Origin: CAZJLP01 sp964546955
Lineage (GTDB): Bacteria; Verrucomicrobiota; Verrucomicrobiia; Opitutales; Opitutaceae
Length of the DNA: 20,360 nt
Reading direction: 5' to 3'
Assembly: GCA_964546955.1 (NCBI GenBank)
Contig: CAZJLP010000077.1
Coordinates: 1-20,360 of the forward strand
This document shows, in pieces, positions 9,191 through 17,720 of the stretch. Each line of letters opens with the position of its first letter. Position 1 is the first letter of the stretch. A program made the translations under genes and the position numbers. Below the pieces are notes generated by a model. It made no database searches and was not told where the DNA came from. It saw only the letters and a program-made list of their open reading frames with translations.

Positions 9191-12100
9191 TTAAGCTCGC
9201 TCCCATCTTCCCGGTTGGCGAGGCGGACTACTATCCGAGCAGTTCCGCTCAAAAGAGGATGTATGCCTTGCAGCACGCTTTCGGTGGGGTTGCCTATAAT
9301 CTTCCCACGGTGTACCGGGTGCGCGGTTCGCTCGATGTGGCGCAACTTCGAGCCGCCCTTAGCGCGGTGGTCTGCAGGCACGATGCCCTGCGCACGTCCT
9401 TTCATCTGGTCGACGGAGAGATTGTGCAGAAGGTGGGTCGCGAGGCGAATCTTGCGTTGGACGTTGTGGAGACGGTCAGTGAACATGAAGCCAGCCGGCT
9501 TGCGCGAGACTTCATCCAACCGTTCGATTTAGGGTGCGCGCCCCTTGTGCGAACGAAGGTGATCAAGTGGGGAGTGGCGGAGCATTTTTTGTGCATAGAC
9601 ATGCACCACATTGTTTCCGACCTAGCGTCGGCGACCCTTTTGATTCGGGACTTGGCTGCGGCGTACCAAGGCAAAGTGCTGCCGACGGCAGCGCTGCAAT
9701 ATAAGGATTATGTCGCCTGGAAGCAGGGAGAAGCGAGTGAGCAAAGAGATCTGGAGCGAACGTACTGGACAGAGCAATTTCGCGGGGAGATTCCAATGCT
9801 GGAGCTTCCCACCGACTTTGTGCGACCGGTCACGCAGTCGTTTGAAGGCCTGCGCGTGCGACGTTCCCTCGCGCCATCGACAAGTGCCCGCCTGCGCGCT
9901 TTCTGCCGCAATCGCGGCCTGACCGAATATATGGCATTGTTTGCCGCTTACATGATCGTGCTCGGCCGTTTGAGTCGGCAAGAAACGGTCGTGGTGGGGG
10001 CTCCGGTGGCCGGGCGTGATCATCCGGACCTCGAAGAAGTCGTCGGCATGTTTGTGAATACGGTGGCGCTTTCGACCGCGCCTGCTGGAGGCAAGCGTTG
10101 TTCCGACTACCTGGATGAGGTAAGGAGCAAGGTATTGGGCGCCTTAGCACACCAAAGCTACCCGCTCGAGGAGCTGATCGCGTCTTTGGGCCTTGATCGG
10201 GACGGGAGCCGCAATCCTCTCTTTAACACCATGTTCGTTTTTGCGCATGGCGCCGGACAATCTCCCCAAGAGTCCGCGCTGGCGTTGGAACAAGTCGAGT
10301 TCGATCCTGGAGTGAGCAGGTTTGATCTGACGCTGATTGCGCAGTCGGCCGAAGACATTCATTTTTCGTGGGAATTTTGTCCGCAGTTATTCAAACGAGA
10401 GACGATCCTGCGCTGGGGTGGAATGCTGGAGCAGGTAATCGAGCAGTTGATCGACGGGCCGCAGCGACGGCTGTGTGAACTGCAGATTCTTACGGACAGC
10501 GAACTCCGGCAGCTACACGGCGCTTTCCAAGGAAAGCCGGCGGTTTTTCGCTTGGACAGAGACATTCATGAATTGTTCGAGATGCAGGCCGAGATGGCGC
10601 CGAACGCCATCGCGATACGATATGGTACAAGAGAAGAGTCCTACCGCCAAGTCGATGAACGCGCAAACCGGCTCGCGCACAGGCTGGCCCGAGAGGGGAT
10701 CGGACCCAATTCGTTAGTTGCTCTGCCCACTTCAGATCCTTTGGAAACCGTGGTGGGGATTCTGGCCATTTTGAAAGCCGGAGGCGCTTATGTTCCCTTG
10801 GATATAGAATATCCGGCGGAGCGGATTCAGCAAATCCTGTCAGACAGCAACTGTGCAGCCCAGCTTCTTCCCCATGGGTTGAGCGAGTGGCCGGACAGTG
10901 GCAAACGGGCGGTTTATATGGATGACGAAGCGGTAGCCGCCGAATCTTCGGCAAGAATTGGAACGCGTAGCTCTCTCCGGGATTTGGCGTACGTCATCTA
11001 TACTTCAGGATCCACCGGAAAACCCAAAGGCGTGATGGTGGAACGCGGGGCACTGGTGAACTCGACGCAGGCTCGGCTAGCGCACTATGCAGAAGGCGAC
11101 GACAGTTCCGGCCGTCGCTATCTCCTGTTGTCCTCGTTTAGTTTTGACAGTTCCGTGGCAAGCATTTTCGCGGCGCTGACCAGTGGCGCTACACTGGTCG
11201 TGCTGGGCCCAAGGTATAAAGATCCCGAATACGTAGCGGAAGTGATCGAACGCGAGCGGATTACCGATCTGCTTTGTATTCCCCGGTACTATGAAGCCAT
11301 CCTGTCCTCCAAGGGACGCGCGACGTTTGGCTCGCTGCGACGGGTCATCGTCGCCGGCGAGGAATGCCCGCTGGCGCTCGTTCGCCAACACCAAGAGCAT
11401 GTGAGCTGCAAGTTCTTCAACGAATATGGCCCCACGGAGGGCACTGTCTGGACCACGGTCCAGTTGTGCGACGAGCAGACCGGGCCGACGATTCCAATCG
11501 GCAAGCCGATCTTCAACAGCCGAGTGTATATCGTCGATTCCTCCACTTCCAGTGTTCCGCTGGGGTTGCCGGGCGAGATATGTATCGGCGGTTTCGGCAT
11601 TGCTCGCGGGTATTGGGGGCTTCCCGATTTGACGGCCGAGCGGTTTGTTGCTGATCCGCAGGGCGACGGCGATCGCTTGTACCGGACAGGGGATCTTGCG
11701 CGGTGGAGACCCGACGGTTCGATCGATTTCCTGGGACGGCTCGACCAGCAGATCAAGCTACAAGGTTTTCGCGTTGAACCGGGAGAAATCGAAGCGGTAC
11801 TCCGGGCTCATCCGGCAATCACATCAGCGGTCGTCACGGTCAAGCAGGACAGCTTGGCGAAAAGTCTCTGCGCCTATTATTCTGCGGATCAGGAATTCGA
11901 GCCGAACCAGCTCCGTGAGCACGCACAGCAGCGGTTGCCTCATTATATGGTGCCGCGATTCTTTGTTCGCGTGAGGCAATGGCCATTCACGCCGAACGGC
12001 AAAATCGACCTGCGTGCGCTGCCCGAGCCAGCCAAACTCGAAACTTACGAGGGCCCGGGTGATGAAATCGAAAGCAGGTTGGTTGAGGTTATTGCCCGAA

Positions 12101-13659
12101 CTCTGCGTCTGGACAGGATTGGAGTGACGGACAATTACTTCGCCGCGGGCGGCGATTCGATCAAGGCGATTCAGGTCGTATCGCGGATGCGCGATTATGG
12201 CTATTCCGTCTCCGTGAAGGACCTCTTCAGGTACCCCACCGTTCGACAACTCGCTGGACGCGTTACTGCCGCGACGAACGAAATCCCGCAGGGGGAAGTG
12301 CTCGGGCCGGTGCGTTTTGGGCCTATCCAGCGGTGGTTCATTGAGCTGAACCTCGCGCGGCCAGAACACTACAATCAGGCGATTATCCGGCGAAATCGAC
12401 GATGGGACGCGGTCGTGTTGCGACGTGTTTTGCATCGTCTGGCCGTCCATCATGATGCTCTCGGATCCGTGCTCAATTCGGACTGCACTGGAATGGACAT
12501 CCTGCCCGCTGAACGGCGTACGGTGGATGTGCTGGAGTTCTTATCGGGCGGGCAGACTGAATCAGCCCGCTTCGAACGTGCGATCAACGATCTTCATGCA
12601 AGCTTCGACCTTCAAAAAGGCCCTTTGTTGAAAGCGATGGTGTTTGGCGGTGAAAGTGGGGGCGGGCTGCTGCTGGTGGCGCACCACTTGATCGTTGACG
12701 GCGTTTCATGGCGCATACTCGTCGAGGATCTTGAGACGCTTTACGAGCAAGCAACGCGTCAGGCACCTCTGACGCTGCCGCCGAAAACCCATTCGTATCA
12801 AGACTGGTCGCGGAAGCTGCATGAATACGCCCAAAGCGCGGCCTTGAGGGCTGAGCTTGAATTCTGGCGTCCCATTTGCTCGCTTCCCTCCACAATCGTC
12901 CCTTCCCTGGAAGAAAATTCCGAGCGCGCACCGGATTTTAGAAAGGTGACGATCGTAATCGCCCGCAGCTATGGCCAACTTCTGCTGCGGGAAGTCCATA
13001 AAGCCTACACGACGGAGACCAACGACGTGCTATTGGCTGCTTTGGGACTGGCCTTGTCCGATTGGTTGGGCAGCGGTCCGTTCCGCGTTCACTTGGAAGG
13101 CCATGGTCGCGAGGATATCGTTCCCGGATTGAATGTGACTCGAACAGTTGGCTGGTTCACATCGCTTTTCCCGATCGCGCTGGTGGGCGCCAAGGCTGGT
13201 CCCGGGGCGTATTTACGCCAAACAAAGGAAATGCTGCGGCGCATTCCAAATCGCGGAATTGGTTATGGGATTCTTCGTTATTTGACCGAGGGCGAAGGAA
13301 GACACGCTTTGCGCGCCCCGGGTGAATTTGTCTTCAACTATCTTGGCGATATTGGCGAGGCTCCCCCCACGCTACCGCGCGCAGTCGTCGCTGACTGCCC
13401 CATCAGTCCGGAAAACCGCCGTCCATTCGCCATAAACATGGACGGCTTGATGCAAAGCGAGGAAATCATCTTCCACCTGAATTACGACTCCACCCGCTTG
13501 GCGGGAAAGCAGATCGAACGGTTTGCGGCCGCATACCGGAAGCGCCTGGAGGAACTGATCGAGCATTGCGCTGCACAAACGGTTCGCGTTTACACCGCGA
13601 GCGATCTCGGTGATCCCACTTTAAACGAGCAGGACCTCAACGAATTGATAAGCGGATGA
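6097..13659 (+). CDS. NRPS, complete: C-A-T / C-A-T-E
   Basis: Complete two-module NRPS of 2520 aa. Domains: DCL condensation (TPLQ at residue 15, HHIIIDG at 137), A (FTSGSTGQPKG, pocket Asp649), T (Ser990 in LGGHSL), LCL condensation (SSAQKRM, HHIVSDL at 1170), A (YTSGSTGKPKG, pocket Asp1684), T (Ser2021 in GGDSI), E (HHLIVDG at 2196, EGHGRE at 2334, RTVGWFTS, FNYLG). It adds two residues and epimerises the second. The N-terminal DCL domain fits delivery of a D-configured chain by the E domain that ends gene 1. The ATG at 6097 is the only usable start: an in-frame TGA lies at 6070-6072 and the C1 motif begins within 15 residues. No ribosome binding site is visible at normal spacing, so translation may depend on coupling to gene 1. 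Neither A domain gives a specificity code I can name. Confidence 0.98.
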   Translation: MSSNGHEVESIYQATPLQNGFYFDELYARARKAHNQQTIEIKGSFDLPAFEQSLATIGRRHETLRANFRYLADGGLMQIIEREKKPEVRCCNSDEARVPELAEEEYRREFKLAEGCLWRTLVVNLGSTRHVIVITCHHIIIDGWSLAMVMGELLDVYRHLSQGKTPVLKQPWPLKNYFRWLRQRSSETAKTFWRKYLAGYQPPAISFCRPNPSPGQYVPGEQLITLDPKTISRLRALASANHFTDSTFFQVAWAAVLQCYTSSNDTVFGVVVSGRSPDCAGIEDAVGLFINTVPARIQVDANSKILATLIQRQADALEVEETGILTLAEVQTYAEQKGALIDHLVVFENFPASLRQTEFSTSEVQLRLVRVREQTSYDFNVIITPGEELTVAFKYNRQTMPDGYVTRLAGHYERVVKTMLDRPRDRFGDLDLLSPEERRELLERFNDTVRSQPERCVHEMVEEQAAATPDAVAIVLENRELSYADLNARANQLAHRLIELGVGPEEPVAILADRSFELVVAILATLKAGGAYVPIAPNNPAERIEQILRLSGCRMLLKFGENDTSKLPCNETVLELSRPTWESAPRCNPPPRAQLQNLAYVIFTSGSTGQPKGCMVTHQALASHLWWMAKNYRLGPDDVVLQKTTYTFDVSIWELLLPLIVGGKTALLRPGAEKDPSAILQALEEHQTTVVTFVPSMLGAFLDELPPEKSLPAWRQCWCAGEPLTRAHVSLFHTKTGGAVELHNLYGPTEATIIVASHRVSPEEAVIPIGRTFANTTLYVLDNWSRPVPPGVIGELYIGGTQVARGYSRRPDLTADRFGADPFSTGGRLYRTGDLARWSPQGSLELLGRTDDQLKIRGYRIELAEIAGVLETHPAVKTATVVARGDGDLRHLVAYFVPRGELSAEQARAYLLTQLPDYMVPARCVALAEIPLTASGKIDRNALPVPEIAVGYYSAPTTNTESALAKLFAEVLSVERVGIGHNFFDLGGHSLLAIRLAARIQKAFDVELGVRDLFAHPSIDTLAEVIERKRRVKLAPIFPVGEADYYPSSSAQKRMYALQHAFGGVAYNLPTVYRVRGSLDVAQLRAALSAVVCRHDALRTSFHLVDGEIVQKVGREANLALDVVETVSEHEASRLARDFIQPFDLGCAPLVRTKVIKWGVAEHFLCIDMHHIVSDLASATLLIRDLAAAYQGKVLPTAALQYKDYVAWKQGEASEQRDLERTYWTEQFRGEIPMLELPTDFVRPVTQSFEGLRVRRSLAPSTSARLRAFCRNRGLTEYMALFAAYMIVLGRLSRQETVVVGAPVAGRDHPDLEEVVGMFVNTVALSTAPAGGKRCSDYLDEVRSKVLGALAHQSYPLEELIASLGLDRDGSRNPLFNTMFVFAHGAGQSPQESALALEQVEFDPGVSRFDLTLIAQSAEDIHFSWEFCPQLFKRETILRWGGMLEQVIEQLIDGPQRRLCELQILTDSELRQLHGAFQGKPAVFRLDRDIHELFEMQAEMAPNAIAIRYGTREESYRQVDERANRLAHRLAREGIGPNSLVALPTSDPLETVVGILAILKAGGAYVPLDIEYPAERIQQILSDSNCAAQLLPHGLSEWPDSGKRAVYMDDEAVAAESSARIGTRSSLRDLAYVIYTSGSTGKPKGVMVERGALVNSTQARLAHYAEGDDSSGRRYLLLSSFSFDSSVASIFAALTSGATLVVLGPRYKDPEYVAEVIERERITDLLCIPRYYEAILSSKGRATFGSLRRVIVAGEECPLALVRQHQEHVSCKFFNEYGPTEGTVWTTVQLCDEQTGPTIPIGKPIFNSRVYIVDSSTSSVPLGLPGEICIGGFGIARGYWGLPDLTAERFVADPQGDGDRLYRTGDLARWRPDGSIDFLGRLDQQIKLQGFRVEPGEIEAVLRAHPAITSAVVTVKQDSLAKSLCAYYSADQEFEPNQLREHAQQRLPHYMVPRFFVRVRQWPFTPNGKIDLRALPEPAKLETYEGPGDEIESRLVEVIARTLRLDRIGVTDNYFAAGGDSIKAIQVVSRMRDYGYSVSVKDLFRYPTVRQLAGRVTAATNEIPQGEVLGPVRFGPIQRWFIELNLARPEHYNQAIIRRNRRWDAVVLRRVLHRLAVHHDALGSVLNSDCTGMDILPAERRTVDVLEFLSGGQTESARFERAINDLHASFDLQKGPLLKAMVFGGESGGGLLLVAHHLIVDGVSWRILVEDLETLYEQATRQAPLTLPPKTHSYQDWSRKLHEYAQSAALRAELEFWRPICSLPSTIVPSLEENSERAPDFRKVTIVIARSYGQLLLREVHKAYTTETNDVLLAALGLALSDWLGSGPFRVHLEGHGREDIVPGLNVTRTVGWFTSLFPIALVGAKAGPGAYLRQTKEMLRRIPNRGIGYGILRYLTEGEGRHALRAPGEFVFNYLGDIGEAPPTLPRAVVADCPISPENRRPFAINMDGLMQSEEIIFHLNYDSTRLAGKQIERFAAAYRKRLEELIEHCAAQTVRVYTASDLGDPTLNEQDLNELISG
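9220..13659 (+). other. NRPS module IV: C(LCL)-A-T-E, unassigned D residue
   Basis: LCL condensation domain (SSAQKRM near 9241; HHIVSDL at 9604, with Leu in place of the usual Gly), A domain roughly 10560-12030, T with Ser at 12157-12159 (GGDSI), and E with HHLIVDGVSWR at 12682, EGHGRE at 13096 and RTVGWFTS. Pocket residues by eye are D-S-S/A-region D-S-A-L-I-A-E-V-W-K when read at strict GrsA position 239 (FDSSVA), quoted in the findings as DSSLIAEVWK when Ser237 is counted instead of Ala239; neither form matches a code I know. A10 is NGKIDL. The expected contribution is a D residue of unknown identity. This E domain is the last domain of the protein and hands over to the DCL domain that opens gene 3. 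Confidence 0.85.
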
Positions 13660-13706
13660 TCTCTGTGTCATCATGCCCGGTGTTATTCTTGACCAGCTCG
13701 CGGTCG

Positions 13707-13732
13707 GCGGGTTGTTCGGTGGGTGAACCCGC
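13707..13732 (+). promoter_or_regulatory. Inverted repeat, 7-bp stem, in the gene 2-gene 3 gap
   Basis: GCGGGTT (13707-13713) and AACCCGC (13726-13732) are perfect reverse complements separated by a 12-nt loop. No T-run follows, so it is not a terminator by itself. It lies directly before a stronger hairpin. It may be structural or may stabilise the RNA; chance cannot be excluded for 7 bp in GC-rich DNA. Confidence 0.4.
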
Positions 13733-13736
13733 GCCT

Positions 13737-13764
13737 GCTCGCCGCGCGCTGCGGTCGAGCTTTT
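13737..13764 (+). terminator. Terminator-like hairpin before gene 3
   Basis: GCTCG-CCGC (13737-13745) pairs with GCGG-T-CGAGC (13751-13760), giving nine base pairs with one bulged T and a 5-nt loop GCGCT, followed at once by TTTTCCCT (13761-13768). This has the form of an intrinsic terminator with a short U-tract. It lies 16 nt before the ATG of gene 3, between two genes that must work in the same pathway. Partial termination, attenuation or an RNA-processing/stability role is more likely than a full stop. Confidence 0.5.
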
Positions 13765-13780
13765 CCCTCACCTCCACGTC

Positions 13781-16700
13781 ATGAAGAACCTCGATGAGAT
13801 CGAGTCGGTATGTGCGCCAACCCCCTTGCAAGGTGGGATTCACTTTCACACGCAGTACACCGCAGGGGAATGGACTTACGTAGCCCAGCTCGGTTTTGAA
13901 ATTTCAGGTGCGTTCGACATCGAGAACGTCCAACGCTGCTTTGACGAGCTGGTTCAGCGCCACGAAATCTTACGCAGCAATTTCGTGTATTTGTCCGCCA
14001 AAGGGCTCAGGCAGGTGATCTATAAAAAAAGAACGGCGGAGGTTGAGTGCCAAGATTTTTCCGAGACGGTCGAGCCCGACAAGCGTTGGCAGGAATGGAT
14101 AGAACAGCAACGTCGCCGCGGGTTCGATTTGCGCAACGGCCACCTGTTTCGCGTCGGGATTGCAAAGCTGAGTGCGACCAAGCATCGGCTCGCATTGACC
14201 TACCATCACATGATTATGGATGGCTGGAGCGTCACGGTGCTGCTGGGCGATTTGTTCGCGGTCTATGACGGCTTGAGGCGTGGAGCCGTTCCCCATCCGC
14301 GGAGCCCTTGGGCGCAGGCGCGTTACGTGCACTGGTTGAACAGCAGGGATAACGACAAGGCCAAGGCATTTTGGCGCTCCTACCTCGAAGGCTATGAGAA
14401 AAGCGGCCATGCTCCGTGGAGAACGCCACGAAATTCTGATTATTCACTGGTCGAACTCGAAATGCCGTTCGAGCCAGCCTCGGCTCGGGCGATCAACGAT
14501 TTTGCCGCAAAACATCAAGTGACGGTTGGCACGATTTTCCAGGTGGGATGGGGGATCGTGCTCCAATGGCACCAGGGAGTCGACGATGTGGTCTATGGAA
14601 ACGTGGTTTCCGGAAGGTCACCGGAATGTCCCGGGATCGATGCCGCGGTCGGACTTTTTATCAACACGCTTCCCGCGCGTTTTCGCGAGCAGCCCGGCAC
14701 TCGTTTGTTGGATGCGGTTTTGCGCCGACGAGACGAGGCGCTGGAATGCGAAGAAATGGGAGTGCTGGCCTTAACTGAAGTTCAAGAATGCACGGGCATC
14801 GGATCGGGTCTCATCGATCATTCCTTTGGGTTTCAGAACTATCCCGGCGAAGAAAGCGCCAACGCTCGGCTCCGTGAACTCGGACTGGAGTTCAAGCAAA
14901 TCGCGCGGCGTGAACAGTCGAATTACGCCTTCCAGGTCGTGGTCGTACCTGGCCCAGTCCTGACGATCAGGTTTTGCTACAACGGGGCGGTGCTTTCCGA
15001 TAGTTACGTTCGAGCGTTGTGCGGGCAGTACCGTACCATGGTCGAGGGGATCGTGGGCGCACCGGAACGATTGCTGGCGGATGTCGATTTGCTGAGTCTC
15101 GAGCAGAAAAAGGACGTCCTGGGCCGACTGAAAGGACCGTGCACCGAACGCGATGAACGGTGCCTTCATGAGCTGATTGAAGCGCAGGCGCGGCGCAATG
15201 GCGAGAAGACCGCGGTCGTGGCCGGCGGCGAGAGCCTGACGTTCGCGGAACTTGATCGCAGAGCCGATCATTTAGCCTGGCGCTTGCGGGAGGACGGAGT
15301 AAAGCCCGATGACCGCGTTGGGCTGATGGTGGATCGCACTGTGGAGTTGTTGGTTGGAATGCTGGGGATATTGAAGGCAGGGGCGGCGTACGTTCCCCTC
15401 GACCCCGACTATCCCGCGGAACGAGTCGCCTACATCCTTCAAGATAGCCGCTGCGCGGCGCTTGTCACGCTAGCCCGCTATTTCCTGCTTTCCTCTTTTG
15501 AAGGCCCGACGCTTGTGTTGGAAAACACGTCGATCGCGCCGGAAGAGCGACACCCCAAGCTGCCCAAGGTCGTTGGACCGCGGAATCTCGCGTATGTCAT
15601 ATACACCTCTGGCTCGACCGGACGCCCGAAAGGGGTGATGGTGGAGCACGCGGGCGCGGTGAATTTAGTCGCCGCCCATCGGGAGATGTTCGGCATCGCC
15701 GAAGGGGACCACGTGCTGCAATTCGCGTCGGTGAGTTTCGACGCGTCGGTCTCAGAAATCTTCGCCACGCTTGGCAACGGCGCGGTGCTGCATCTGTACG
15801 ACCGCAGTGAGGCCTTCTCGGAGGCATCTCTTTACGCTGCGCTTCATCGGCATCGAATTGCGGCGATCACTTTGCCAGCTTCACTGATCGAGCAATTGCA
15901 GCCGGAAGAGGTGCCAGCCGCATGTACGATCATTTCGGCCGGAGAAGCGTGTTCGAGCAAAATGGCTGAACGGTGGAGTTCGCGGCTTCGATTCATCAAC
16001 GCATACGGGCCGACTGAGACGACGGTATGCGCCACTTACCATCATGTTGTTTCGGCCAAGAATGCCGGTCAAGTGACTGCTTCCATCGGCAGGCCGATCC
16101 AAAATACGCGGGCTTGCGTACTGGATTCCCGCCTACGTTTGGTGCCGCCTGGGGTCGTCGGCGAATTGTGCCTTGCCGGCGCAGGACTGGCGCGGGGATA
16201 TCTGGGACGGCCCGAAGCCACGGCAGAACGTTTCGTTGCGGACCCTTTCGTCGAGGGAGCTCGGCTTTATCGAACGGGAGATATGGCGCGTTATTCGCCC
16301 GATGGTGAAATCGAGTTCATCGGTCGCGTCGATGAGCAGATCAAAGTTCCCGGCGGATATCGGGTTGAGTTGGGCGAGGTCGAGGCAGCACTGCAGAATC
16401 ACCCGGATATTGCCGCCGCCGCTGTAACCGCCTGGAAGGGGGAGGAAACGCTACTTGCCGCTTACGTCGTCCCCCGACTTTGGAATGCGCTCGCGTGGAC
16501 TGGTGCGTACAATTTGCCGAATGGGATGGCGATTGCTCAGCAAAATAGAAACGAAACTCGATTTCTCTATGAGGAAATCTTCGAGCGCCAGATTTATTTT
16601 CGTCATGGCATTCGAGTGGAGGAGGACGCCTGCGTATTCGATATCGGAGCCAACATTGGAATGTTCATGCTCCTTGCGAGCATCCAGGCACCGCGCGGCC

Positions 16701-17720
16701 GGATCTTCGCCTTTGAGCCCATCGCTCCGACTTTTAACTGCCTCGAGCAAAACGCCAAGCTGTGCCGAGCCGACGTCAGGACGTTCAATATCGGCTTGGG
16801 GGCGACGGAAGAAGTAGCGAACTTCGTGTACTACCCCGAATATTCGGCGATGTCCGGGCTTAGCGCCTATGTCAGCCGAGACCGAGATTTAGGAGTCGTG
16901 GAAGGGCTCCTGCGCAACGAGCAGGGTCGCGGACACGAAGAAGCCGCGGTTTTTCTCCAAGAAGGAAAGGGAGTATTAGCCGACCGGCTTCGGGGGCAAA
17001 CTTGCCAGAGTCCGTTGCGACGGCTTTCCGATGTGATTCGCGAGGAGAACGTGCAGCGTATCGATCTGCTCAAGATCGACGTGGAACGAGCGGAATTAGA
17101 TGTCTTGGCCGGGCTTGAAGAGTCAGACTGGCAGAAAATCGAGCAGATCGTGATGGAAGTCCACGATCGAGACCGGGCCAGCGAGGTTGACGATCTTCTC
17201 TGCCGCCGAGGTTTCGTGGTCACCACGGAAGAGGACGATATCCTCAAGGGCACGGGATTGTTTAATCTGTATGCGCGGCGCGACGATCGCCCCAAAGGAG
17301 AACGACGAGCCACGGGCAGCCGTCTCGCGTCGATCGGGCCCGACGAACTGCGGGCTCATCTTCGGGCGAGTTTGCCGGAATACATGCTACCGGCTTATTT
17401 TGTCGTTCTTCCATCGTTGCCAACAACTCCGCACGGCAAGGTTGACCGCCGGTCATTGCCGGACCCGCGCGGACCCGCGCGGACGTACGTGTCTCCCGCG
17501 GACGAGATGGAACAACGATTGGCCGAGGTATTCGCCGCCGTTTTGAAGCTGGAACGAGTGGGGACGGACGAGAATTTCTTCGAATTGGGAGGGCATTCGC
17601 TGAAAGCCATCCAGCTGGTGGCTCAGGTGAGAAAGATGCTCAAGATAGCGATCGAGCTGAAGGACGTTTTTGCCCGGCCGACGATACAAGAGCTGGCGGA
17701 AATCCTCCGCACGAGACATG
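13781..17720 (+). other. NRPS module V: C(DCL)-A(Tyr)-MT-T, predicted methylated Tyr
   Basis: DCL condensation domain (TPLQGG at 13820, HHMIMDGWS at 14204). The A domain starts near 15160, is interrupted at about 16490-17300 and resumes with LPEYMLP and HGKVDR (17432). Pocket residues by eye are D-A-S-T-I-A-A-V-C-K, a recognised Tyr code that differs from Phe codes of the DAWTxAAxCK type at position 239. The T domain has Ser at 17597-17599 (GGHSL) and no E domain follows, so the residue should remain L. The built-in methyltransferase suggests N-methyl-Tyr by position, with O-methylation the alternative. Confidence 0.86.

Noticed and set aside
16455..16817. Alternative-frame ORF overlapping the methyltransferase region, as a sign of a frameshift
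   Set aside because: Frame 2 translates without interruption from the A8 motif through the methyltransferase to A9, A10 and the carrier domain, so there is no frameshift.
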